The notes under the pieces were generated by a model. It ran no database searches. It saw nothing but the letters and a program-made list of their open reading frames with translations, and was not told the DNA's origin. A stretch of DNA of 7,798 nucleotides, from assembly GCA_937925755.1 (NCBI GenBank), contig CALAMX010000166.1:1-7798 (forward strand). Reading direction: 5' to 3'. A program made the position numbers and the translations under genes. The number at the start of each line of letters is the position of its first letter. Within the stretch, counting starts at the first letter, position 1. This DNA comes from an uncultured Burkholderiales bacterium. GTDB taxonomy: Bacteria; Pseudomonadota; Gammaproteobacteria; Burkholderiales; Thiobacillaceae. This document shows, piece by piece, positions 1-7,798 of the stretch.

Positions 1-138
1 ATGGTGATGCCGGGCGACAACGTGGCCATCACGGTGAGTCTGATTGCGCCGATTGCCATGGAAGAGGGCTTGCGCTTCGCCATCCGTGAGGGCGGCCGCA
101 CCGTCGGCGCCGGCGTGGTGTCGAAGATCATCGAGTGA
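1..138 (+). CDS. tuf: Elongation factor Tu, C-terminal end (5' truncated by window)
   Basis: Frame 1 reads 45 codons from the window edge to TGA at 136-138. The peptide begins MVMPGDNV, contains APIAMEEGLRFAIREGG, and ends GAGVVSKIIE; this is the end of the third beta-barrel domain of EF-Tu, almost identical to the E. coli protein as I remember it. EF-Tu carries aminoacyl-tRNA to the ribosomal A site as a GTP complex. The ATG at position 1 is an internal methionine, not the start; roughly 350 residues, including the G domain, lie left of the window. A tuf copy followed by tRNA-Trp and secE-nusG is a common arrangement in beta- and gammaproteobacteria, and this copy is often one of two. No frameshift or odd residue is visible. 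Confidence 0.97.
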   Translation: MVMPGDNVAITVSLIAPIAMEEGLRFAIREGGRTVGAGVVSKIIE

Positions 139-185
139 AACGCTTTACAACAAAGCAGCGAGAGAAACAGAGTTGTGGCTCAGCG

Positions 186-209
186 GGGCGTCTCGTAGGC
201 GGGACGCCC
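186..209 (+). terminator. GC-rich hairpin after tuf, candidate terminator or processing site
   Basis: GGGCGTCTC (186-194) pairs with GGGACGCCC (201-209), giving 9 bp with one T-G wobble and a 6-base loop. It is followed by the pyrimidine-rich TCTGTCTCT (210-218), which is a poor U-tract. It lies 47 bases after the tuf stop and 14 bases before the tRNA. It could be a leaky intrinsic terminator for tuf, or a 3'-end stabiliser on a tuf-tRNA-secE transcript cut at the tRNA. The rest of the 139-223 spacer shows no convincing promoter. Confidence 0.4.
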
Positions 210-223
210 TCTGTCTCTGCCGC

Positions 224-299
224 AGGGGCATAGCTCAATTGGCAGAGCGTCGGTCTCCAAAACCGAAGGTTGGGGGTTCGAGACCCTCTGCCCCTGCCA
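224..299 (+). tRNA. trnW(cca): tRNA-Trp (anticodon CCA)
   Basis: A complete 76-base cloverleaf can be folded by hand. The acceptor stem is AGGGGCA (224-230) with TGCCCCT (289-295). The D stem is GCTC (233-236) with GAGC (245-248). The anticodon stem is TCGGT (250-254) with ACCGA (262-266), and its loop CTCCAAA places anticodon CCA at 257-259. The variable loop is AGGTT. The T stem is 272-276 with 284-288 (one G-T pair) around a loop beginning TTCGA. The discriminator base is G296 and CCA is encoded at 297-299. It decodes UGG as tryptophan. It sits between tuf and secE and is probably cut out of a longer transcript, which would also create the secE mRNA 5' end. Confidence 0.98.
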
Positions 300-319
300 T
301 CCGAAATGACTGGGTAAGC

Positions 320-667
320 ATGGCCGACAACATCAAGCTGGTGATCGCCGCACTCTTGGCGGTTTCTGGCGTGGCGGGGTTCTATTGGCTCGCCGACAGT
401 CCGACGGTGCTGCGGGTGCTGTCCGTGCTAGCCGGGCTGGCGGCGGCTGCCGGCGTGGTCTATTTCACGGCACCGGGCCGTCAGTTCGTCGCCTTTGCCG
501 GCGAGGCGCGCGACGAGGCACGCAAGGTGGTGTGGCCAACGCGCAAGGAGACCCTGCAGGTCACCGGCGTGGTGATCCTGTTCGTGATCGTTATGGCCCT
601 GTTTCTCTGGGCGGTGGACGGCATCTTGTTCTGGGTGGTCAAGACCCTGATGGGGAGGCAGGACTAA
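320..667 (+). CDS. secE: Preprotein translocase subunit SecE
   Basis: 115 residues from ATG 320 to TAA 665-667. SecE is the essential small subunit that clamps and stabilises SecY in the inner-membrane SecYEG channel. Three hydrophobic segments are visible, at about residues 5-24, 31-50 and 83-108. The third is preceded by the family hallmark EARKVVWPTRKET (about residues 65-78), which forms the amphipathic surface helix. The three-membrane-segment form and length fit the proteobacterial type (E. coli has 127 residues), rather than the one-segment form of many other bacteria. The start is fixed by the MADNIKLV beginning and by the lack of an in-frame ATG, GTG or TTG close upstream. The ribosome site is weak (GGGTAAG, 312-318), and only 20 bases separate it from the tRNA CCA end. 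Its stop codon shares its last A with the nusG start. Confidence 0.96.
   Translation: MADNIKLVIAALLAVSGVAGFYWLADSPTVLRVLSVLAGLAAAAGVVYFTAPGRQFVAFAGEARDEARKVVWPTRKETLQVTGVVILFVIVMALFLWAVDGILFWVVKTLMGRQD
652..658 (+). promoter_or_regulatory. nusG ribosome binding site
   Basis: GGGGAGG lies inside the last codons of secE, 8 bases before ATG 667 and 14 before the in-frame ATG 673. This spacing favours 667 as the nusG start, with translation coupled to secE. Confidence 0.75.
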
Positions 668-1200
668 TGGCGATGCAGTGGTATGTAGTGCATGCCTATT
701 CGGGGTTCGAGAAGAGCGTGCAGCGGGCGCTGAAGGAGCGCATCGCGCGCGCCGGTATGCAGGACAAGTTCGGCGAGATCCTTGTACCGGTGGAAGAAGT
801 CGTCGAGATGAAGGGTGGGCAGAAGAGTGTCAGCGAGCGCAAGTTCTTCCCCGGTTATGTCCTCGTGCAGATGGAGATGAACGACGACACCTGGCACCTG
901 GTCAAGAGTACCCCCAAGGTCACCGGCTTCGTCGGTGGAACCGCCACCAAACCGGCGCCCATCAGCGAAAAAGAGGTCAAGGCCATCCTGCAACAGATCC
1001 AGGAAGGCGTGGAGAAGCCCAAGCCCAAGGTGCTCTACGAGGTGGGCGAGCTGGTGCGCATCATCGACGGCCCGTTCAGCGACTTCAATGGCACGGTCGA
1101 GGAAGTGAACTACGAAAAAAGCAAGCTGCGCGTGTCGGTGACCATCTTCGGTCGCGCCACGCCGGTAGAACTAGACTTCTCACAGGTGGAGAAGACCTAG
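667..1200 (+). CDS. nusG: Transcription termination/antitermination factor NusG
   Basis: 177 residues, starting at the ATG that overlaps the secE stop (TAATG) and ending at TAG 1198-1200; E. coli NusG has 181. The N-terminal NGN domain (about 1-115) begins MQWYVVHAYSGFE and contains RKFFPGYVLVQMEM (about 58-71), the surface that binds the RNA polymerase clamp helices. The C-terminal KOW domain (about 125-177) contains VGELVRIIDGPFSDFNGTVE and ends IFGRATPVELDFSQVEKT. F161 matches, by offset, E. coli F165, which contacts ribosomal protein S10; the same domain binds Rho. NusG suppresses pausing, couples the polymerase to the ribosome and assists Rho termination. A second ATG at 673 (MQWYVV) is possible but is less well spaced from the ribosome site. 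It forms a tight pair with secE, the usual arrangement. Confidence 0.97.
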   Translation: MAMQWYVVHAYSGFEKSVQRALKERIARAGMQDKFGEILVPVEEVVEMKGGQKSVSERKFFPGYVLVQMEMNDDTWHLVKSTPKVTGFVGGTATKPAPISEKEVKAILQQIQEGVEKPKPKVLYEVGELVRIIDGPFSDFNGTVEEVNYEKSKLRVSVTIFGRATPVELDFSQVEKT

Positions 1201-1201
1201 G

Positions 1202-1237
1202 GTCGAGGTTGGGAACGTATCGAACCCGAACCTTGAC
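1202..1237 (+). other. Stem-loop directly after nusG
   Basis: GTCGAGGTT (1202-1210) pairs with AACCTTGAC (1229-1237), 9 bp with one G-T pair. It continues with GGG (1211-1213) against CCC (1225-1227) across one bulged G, leaving an 11-base loop. It begins 2 bases after the nusG stop. No T-tract follows, so it is not a standard intrinsic terminator. It may stabilise the secE-nusG mRNA end or form part of the rplK leader. No function is proven. Confidence 0.45.
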
Positions 1238-1245
1238 TTCCAACC

Positions 1246-1277
1246 CGGGGAGAGACAGCCAGTCTCGCGAGCACCCG
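1246..1277 (+). promoter_or_regulatory. Candidate L1 autoregulatory site upstream of rplK
   Basis: An outer stem CGGG (1246-1249) / CCCG (1274-1277) and an inner stem GAGAC (1252-1256) / GTCTC (1262-1266) are separated by an asymmetric internal loop, GA on the 5' side and GCGAGCA on the 3' side. The structure ends 7 bases before the rplK ribosome site CAGGAG (1285-1290). L1 is known to repress the L11-L1 operon by binding an rRNA-like two-stem element with an asymmetric loop in the leader, and position and shape both fit. The loop bases match the known consensus only loosely. An alternative reading is a weak terminator, because T5 follows at 1278-1282. Confidence 0.35.
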
Positions 1278-1296
1278 TTTTTCTCAGGAGTATGGC

Positions 1297-1728
1297 ATGG
1301 CAAAAAAGATCGTCGGTTACATCAAACTGCAGGTACCGGCGGGTAAGGCGAACCCCTCGCCGCCCATCGGCCCCGCGTTGGGTCAGCGGGGGCTCAACAT
1401 CATGGAGTTCTGCAAGGCCTTCAATGCCCAGACGCAGAACATGGAGCCGGGTCTACCCATCCCCGTGGTGATCACCGCCTACGCAGACAAAAGCTTCACC
1501 TTCATCTTGAAGACGCCGCCCGCCACGGTGTTGCTCAAGAAGGCGGCCGGCGTGCAGAAGGGCTCGTCCAAGCCACACACCGACAAGGTGGGTACCATCA
1601 CACGGGCGCAGCTCGAAGAGATCGCCAAGATCAAGATGCCGGACCTGACCGCGGCAGACATGGACGCGGCCGTGCGCACCATCGCTGGCAGTGCCCGCAG
1701 TATGGGTCTTGTCGTGGAGGGGGTGTGA
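1297..1728 (+). CDS. rplK: 50S ribosomal protein L11 (uL11)
   Basis: 143 residues; E. coli has 142. L11 binds the GTPase-associated region of 23S rRNA (helices 43-44), contacts elongation factors, and is needed for RelA activation by uncharged tRNA. The N-terminal domain (about 1-72) carries PAGKANPSPPIGPALGQRG (14-32), whose prolines P22, P23 and P26 line the thiostrepton/RelA surface. The C-terminal RNA-binding domain (about 76-143) includes KKAAGVQKGSSKPHTDKVG (81-99). The start at 1297 is fixed by MAKKIVGYIK and by CAGGAG six bases upstream; the ATG at 1292 is out of frame. The stop at 1726-1728 is one base from the rplA start, so the pair is probably translationally coupled, which lets L1 repress both genes from one site. 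No anomaly seen. Confidence 0.98.
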   Translation: MAKKIVGYIKLQVPAGKANPSPPIGPALGQRGLNIMEFCKAFNAQTQNMEPGLPIPVVITAYADKSFTFILKTPPATVLLKKAAGVQKGSSKPHTDKVGTITRAQLEEIAKIKMPDLTAADMDAAVRTIAGSARSMGLVVEGV

Positions 1729-1729
1729 T

Positions 1730-2431
1730 ATGGCCAAACCATCGAAGCGCATGAAGGCGCTCAAGGCCCAGGTCGACCGCAGCAAGCTCTACCCCATCGA
1801 CGAGGCGCTGGCGCTGGTGAAGAAGGCGGCCACTGCTAAATTCGACGAATCCATCGACGTGGCCGTCAACCTGGGTGTGGACCCGCGCAAATCAGACCAG
1901 GTGGTGCGCGGCTCCGTGGTCATGCCGCGCGGCACTGGCAAGAGTGTGCGCGTAGCCGTATTCGCTCAGGGTGCTGCGGCCGAGGCGGCGCGCGCGGCCG
2001 GGGCCGATGTCGTCGGCTTCGACGACCTGGCGGCCGAGGTCAAGGGGGGGCGTATGGATTTCGATGTGGTGATCGCCACACCCGATGCCATGAAGGTGGT
2101 CGGGCAGCTCGGTCAGATCCTGGGCCCGCGTGGCCTCATGCCCAACCCCAAGGTGGGTACCGTCACGCCCAACGTCGCCGAGGCGGTGAAGAACGCGAAG
2201 GCGGGCCAGGTACAGTATCGGACCGACAAGGCGGGGATCATCCATGCCACCATCGGCCGTGCCTCCTTCGAGGTGGAAGCCCTGCGCGAGAACCTGCAGG
2301 CCTTGCTAGAGGCGTTGAACAAAGCCAAGCCGGCGAGCGCCAAGGGCGTATACATGAAAAAGGTGTCGGTCTCCAGCACGATGGGTATCGGGCTGCGTGT
2401 TGACCAGTCCAGCCTGCACAGCCAGGTCTAG
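1730..2431 (+). CDS. rplA: 50S ribosomal protein L1 (uL1)
   Basis: 233 residues; E. coli has 234. L1 forms the mobile stalk beside the E site, helps release deacylated tRNA, and represses its own operon by binding the mRNA. It has two domains: domain I from both ends (about 1-67 and 160-233) and the Rossmann-like domain II (about 68-159). The family signature is at 116-146, including GQLGQILGPRGLMPNPKVGT (125-144). The rRNA-binding face includes KFDESIDVAVNLGVDPRKSDQ (37-57) and, near the end, KKVSVSSTMGIGLRVD (210-225). ATG 1730 is chosen because MAKPSKRMKAL aligns with known L1 starts and GGAGG (1716-1720) lies 9 bases upstream. An in-frame ATG at 1691 is inside rplK and would add 13 unlikely residues. 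A one-base gap from rplK supports coupling. Confidence 0.98.
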   Translation: MAKPSKRMKALKAQVDRSKLYPIDEALALVKKAATAKFDESIDVAVNLGVDPRKSDQVVRGSVVMPRGTGKSVRVAVFAQGAAAEAARAAGADVVGFDDLAAEVKGGRMDFDVVIATPDAMKVVGQLGQILGPRGLMPNPKVGTVTPNVAEAVKNAKAGQVQYRTDKAGIIHATIGRASFEVEALRENLQALLEALNKAKPASAKGVYMKKVSVSSTMGIGLRVDQSSLHSQV

Positions 2432-2442
2432 TAAAGATTGGG

Positions 2443-2470
2443 CCGCCTGCCGCCAGTTCGGGGCAGGCGG
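2443..2470 (+). other. Perfect 9-bp hairpin at the head of the L10 leader
   Basis: CCGCCTGCC (2443-2451) pairs perfectly with GGCAGGCGG (2462-2470) around a 10-base loop. It begins 12 bases after the rplA stop and directly abuts the proposed L10 leader helix. There is no T-tract (GTTGTCC follows), which argues against an intrinsic terminator. As I remember it, the E. coli rplJ leader also has a GC-rich hairpin just 5' of the same conserved AAGACCG element, so this is probably a structural part of the leader. Confidence 0.6.
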
Positions 2471-2577
2471 GTTGTCCAAGACCGTAGATGCCGCAAGGCT
2501 TAATTGGGGACTCAGGCGAAGCCCTTTGACGACAGTCAACGGTCTTTTGGCCCAAGTCCTCTGTCTACGCAGACGGC
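2471..2577 (+). promoter_or_regulatory. Ribosomal protein L10 leader (L10-L12 autoregulatory mRNA site)
   Basis: The conserved blocks of the known L10 leader are present in order: CCAAGACCG (2476-2484), a GCAA tetraloop (2493-2496), CTTAAT (2499-2504) and CGCAGACGG (2568-2576). The hand fold is as follows. Base helix GTTGTC (2471-2476) / GACGGC (2572-2577). An asymmetric, kink-turn-like internal loop, CAAGAC against CA. Helix CGTAGA (2483-2488) / TCTACG (2564-2569). Small hairpin GCC-GCAA-GGC (2490-2499). Extra arm GGGGACT (2506-2512) / AGTCCTC (2555-2561). In known systems the L10(L12)4 complex binds this leader when in excess over rRNA and shuts off rplJL translation. Block conservation with the E. 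coli leader is from memory; the pairings are read from the sequence. The rest of the 2432-2682 spacer holds the upstream hairpin and a structured region before the rplJ ribosome site. Confidence 0.82.
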
Positions 2578-2589
2578 GTCACCCGAAAC

Positions 2590-2605
2590 AGGAAGTATTC
2601 CTCCT
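2590..2605 (+). promoter_or_regulatory. Anti-Shine-Dalgarno-like element in the rplJ leader
   Basis: AGGAA (2590-2594) pairs with TTCCT (2598-2602) in a tight hairpin with a GTA loop. The overlapping CTCCT (2601-2605) is exactly complementary to AGGAG (2671-2675) of the rplJ ribosome site. The pyrimidine run could therefore pair locally or mask the ribosome site. This is inferred from complementarity only; 5 bp over about 65 bases can arise by chance. Confidence 0.3.
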
Positions 2606-2668
2606 GAATCAGGCCGCCGGTTAGACCCGTTCCGGCAGGTCATCCAGCCGGTTCGGGCGTTCATGACG

Positions 2669-2675
2669 AAAGGAG
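2669..2675 (+). promoter_or_regulatory. rplJ ribosome binding site (supports TTG start)
   Basis: AAAGGAG lies 7 bases before TTG 2683. It is the only strong site nearby and fixes the non-ATG start, because no ATG or GTG in the rplJ frame is suitably placed. Confidence 0.85.
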
Positions 2676-2682
2676 TCAGACC

Positions 2683-3213
2683 TTGAGTCTCAATCTGGAA
2701 GACAAAAAGGCGGTCGTCGCCGAGATCAGCGACCGGCTCGCCACGGCCCAGGCCGTGGTGGTCGCCGAGTATCGAGGCGTGACTGTCACCGACATGACGG
2801 CCCTGCGCAAGAAGGCCCGCGAAAGCGGCGTCTATCTGCGGGTGTTGAAAAACACCTTGGCGCGTCGGGCCGTGGCGGGCACACCGTTTGCCGCGCTGGC
2901 CGAACAGATGTCCGGCCCGCTCGCCTATGGCATCTCCGCCGATCCGGTGGCAGTGGCCAAGGTCCTGAACGATTTCGCCAAGGCCAACGAGAAGTTCGTC
3001 ATCAAGGCCGGTGCCATGCCCAACAAGCTCATGTCCGACAAGGACGTGGCGGTGTTGGCGACCATGCCCAGCCGCGAGGAGCTTCTGGCCAAGCTCATGG
3101 GCACCATGCAGGCGCCCATCGCCAAGTTCGTGCAGACCTTGAACGAGGTGCCGGGCAAGTTCGTCCGCACCCTGGCCGCTTTGCGCGACGAGCGCGAGAA
3201 GCAGGCGGCGTGA
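2683..3213 (+). CDS. rplJ: 50S ribosomal protein L10 (uL10), TTG start
   Basis: 176 residues from TTG 2683 to TGA 3211-3213; E. coli has 165. L10 anchors the stalk: its N-terminal domain (about 1-130) binds 23S rRNA with L11, and its C-terminal helix (about 135-176) carries the L7/L12 dimers. Recognisable stretches are MSLNLEDKKAVVAEIS (1-16), VVVAEYRGVTVTDMTALRKK (25-44), RVLKNTLARRAV (53-64) and KFVRTLAALRDERE (159-172). The TTG start is supported by exact alignment of MSLNLEDK with E. coli MALNLQDK and by AAAGGAG seven bases upstream. TTG is unusual for such a highly expressed gene and may lower initiation, but the 1:4 ratio of L10 to L12 is usually set by other means. With L12 it represses its own mRNA through the upstream leader. 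The extra length is in the C-terminal half. Confidence 0.96.
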   Translation: MSLNLEDKKAVVAEISDRLATAQAVVVAEYRGVTVTDMTALRKKARESGVYLRVLKNTLARRAVAGTPFAALAEQMSGPLAYGISADPVAVAKVLNDFAKANEKFVIKAGAMPNKLMSDKDVAVLATMPSREELLAKLMGTMQAPIAKFVQTLNEVPGKFVRTLAALRDEREKQAA

Positions 3214-3248
3214 GTCGCAGGACCCGACCGTATCGTTCGTATAAAACC

Positions 3249-3264
3249 TTTTTTGATTCAGGAG
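3249..3264 (+). promoter_or_regulatory. rplL translation start region with U-run
   Basis: A run of six T (3249-3254) is followed by CAGGAG (3259-3264), six bases before ATG 3271. No strong hairpin precedes the T-run; the best is GTCG/CGAC, 4 bp at 3214-3228, so I do not call a terminator. A U-rich stretch 5' of the ribosome site can help S1-dependent initiation, which would suit a protein needed at four copies per ribosome. That role is inferred. The TATAAA at 3240-3245 has no matching -35 box. Confidence 0.5.
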
Positions 3265-3270
3265 TGCAAC

Positions 3271-3654
3271 ATGGCTTTGTCCAAAGCTGAAATCCTCGAT
3301 GCCATCGCCGGCATGACTGTTCTCGAGCTCTCCGAGCTCATCAAGGACATGGAAGAGAAATTCGGTGTCTCGGCTGCCGCCGCCACCGTCGCCGTCGCCG
3401 CTGCCCCGGCGGCCGGTGCCGCTGCTCCGGCCGCCGAGGAGAAGACCGAGTTCGACGTGATCCTGGCCAATGCCGGCGCCAACAAGGTCAACGTCATCAA
3501 GGTGGTGCGTGCCATCACCGGCCTGGGCCTGAAGGAGGCCAAAGACTTGGTCGACGGTGCACCCAAGCCGGTCAAGGAAGGGGTGTCCAAGGCCGAGGCC
3601 GAGGACATCAAGAAACAGCTCACCGAAGCCGGCGCGACTGTCGAGATCAAGTAA
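3271..3654 (+). CDS. rplL: 50S ribosomal protein L7/L12 (bL12)
   Basis: 127 residues, TAA at 3652-3654; E. coli has 121. L7/L12 dimers form the flexible stalk that recruits and stimulates EF-Tu, EF-G, IF2 and RF3. The N-terminal dimerisation and L10-binding domain (about 1-35) reads MALSKAEILDAIAGMTVLEL onward. The hinge (about 35-57) is almost pure Ala, Pro and Val. The C-terminal factor-binding domain (about 58-127) begins TEFDVILANAGANKVNVIKV and contains the conserved GLGLKEAKDLVDGAPK (84-99). The start is ATG 3271 with CAGGAG six bases upstream; the in-frame TTG at 3253 lies upstream of that site and is rejected. It follows rplJ after 57 bases, with its own strong ribosome site, consistent with excess synthesis over L10. 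Confidence 0.98.
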   Translation: MALSKAEILDAIAGMTVLELSELIKDMEEKFGVSAAAATVAVAAAPAAGAAAPAAEEKTEFDVILANAGANKVNVIKVVRAITGLGLKEAKDLVDGAPKPVKEGVSKAEAEDIKKQLTEAGATVEIK

Positions 3655-3687
3655 GCACGGCGTGTTGCTGTACTTCGCCCAAGCACT

Positions 3688-3729
3688 GGCTGGCGGCCTC
3701 GGGGCCGCCGGCCCGTCCGCCTTTGTTTT
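3688..3729 (+). terminator. Candidate attenuator between rplL and rpoB
   Basis: GGCTGGCGGCC (3688-3698) pairs with GGCCGCCGGCC (3703-3713), 11 bp with one T-G pair around a TCGG tetraloop. TTTGTTTT (3722-3729) follows 8 bases later. An alternative fold pairs GGCGG (3692-3696) with CCGCC (3717-3721), directly against the T-tract, with GGGCC (3702-3706) / GGCCC (3710-3714) inside. Either could act as a partial terminator. In E. coli most transcripts end at an attenuator in this spacer, which sets polymerase below ribosomal protein synthesis; I infer the same role here. Confidence 0.65.
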
Positions 3730-3737
3730 GCATTAGG

Positions 3738-3751
3738 CCTCAGCGTTGAGG
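3738..3751 (+). other. Small hairpin downstream of the attenuator
   Basis: CCTCA (3738-3742) pairs with TGAGG (3747-3751) around a GCGT loop. In E. coli an RNase III processing stem lies in the same spacer, but this stem is too short by itself to be one. Function unknown. Confidence 0.3.
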
Positions 3752-3767
3752 AATCGCAGCGTACCGA

Positions 3768-3802
3768 CCCCTGATTCCTGAGCCCTGATTCCTGACCCCT
3801 GT
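3768..3802 (+). repeat. Tandem heptamer array (NNCCTGA x5) before rpoB
   Basis: Five consecutive 7-base units are visible: CCCCTGA, TTCCTGA, GCCCTGA, TTCCTGA, CCCCTGT. The consensus is NNCCTGA. Units alternate so that a 13-base sequence, CCCTGATTCCTGA, occurs exactly at 3769-3781 and 3783-3795. The array ends 11 bases before the rpoB ribosome site GGAG (3814-3817) and 21 bases before the start codon. It is noncoding, with a stop codon or no start in the rpoB frame nearby. It resembles the short heptameric tandem repeats known from other bacteria. Confidence 0.85.
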
Positions 3803-3823
3803 CCCCGTGTGACGGAGCCCCTC

Positions 3824-7798
<3,975 letters not shown>

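Noticed and set aside
306..317. Three-codon ORF ATG-ACT-GGG-TAA just before secE
   Set aside because: It has no ribosome site and begins 7 bases after the tRNA; chance occurrence.
1233..1261. TTGACT at 1233-1238 as a possible L11 promoter -35 box
   Set aside because: The matching -10 position reads CAGCCA. The TTGAC is already explained by the stem after nusG.
2400..2437. TTGACC at 2400-2405 as a possible L10 promoter -35 box
   Set aside because: No -10-like hexamer lies 16-18 bases downstream (CAGGTC), and the sequence is within rplA coding.
2663..2686. Seven-codon ORF (MTKGVRP) whose TGA overlaps the rplJ TTG start
   Set aside because: There is no ribosome site before ATG 2663, and the ORF contains the rplJ ribosome site itself. 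More likely chance than a leader peptide.
3214..3255. T6 run between rplJ and rplL as a terminator
   Set aside because: The only upstream stem is 4 bp, and rplL must be co-expressed with rplJ. A translation-enhancing U-rich stretch is more likely.

Overview
The window is a GC-rich stretch of a bacterial chromosome. It carries the conserved transcription and translation cluster tuf (3' end) - tRNA-Trp(CCA) - secE - nusG - rplK - rplA - rplJ - rplL - rpoB (5' 97% or so), all on the + strand. Protein-level resemblance (RpoB N-terminus, the DQTNPLSE rifampicin region, RpoB about 27 residues longer than the E. coli protein, SecE/L7-L12 sequence style, and tRNA-Trp between tuf and secE) suggests a betaproteobacterium or a close relative. 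The assignment rests on remembered family sequences, not on a search.

Layout. 1-138 is the end of elongation factor Tu. 139-223 is a spacer with a 9-bp GC-rich hairpin, probably the tuf terminator or a processing site. 224-299 is tRNA-Trp with encoded CCA. 320-667 (SecE) and 667-1200 (NusG) overlap by one base. 1201-1296 holds two stem-loops before the L11 gene; the second is a candidate L1 autoregulatory site. 1297-1728 (L11) and 1730-2431 (L1) are one base apart. 2432-2682 is a structured mRNA leader with the hallmarks of the L10(L12)4 autoregulatory leader. 2683-3213 (L10, TTG start) and 3271-3654 (L7/L12) follow. 3655-3823 contains an 11-bp hairpin plus T-tract (candidate attenuator), a smaller hairpin, and five tandem heptamers just ahead of rpoB. 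rpoB runs from 3824 off the right edge.

How the genes work together. EF-Tu and tRNA-Trp serve elongation. SecE is a translocon subunit. NusG links RNA polymerase to Rho and to the ribosome. L11, L1, L10 and L7/L12 form the L1 arm and the GTPase-associated stalk of the 50S subunit. RpoB is the catalytic beta subunit of RNA polymerase. Expected regulation, from known biology of this operon, is L1 repression of rplKA, L10-L12 repression of rplJL, and partial termination between rplL and rpoB to lower polymerase output relative to ribosomal protein. RNA structures in the right places for all three can be drawn from the sequence.

I see no novel multi-gene system: every gene is a familiar housekeeping gene. 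The points worth a second look are all in the spacers: the extra arm in the L10 leader, an anti-Shine-Dalgarno element in that leader, the TTG start of rplJ, the two competing folds before rpoB, and the heptamer array.
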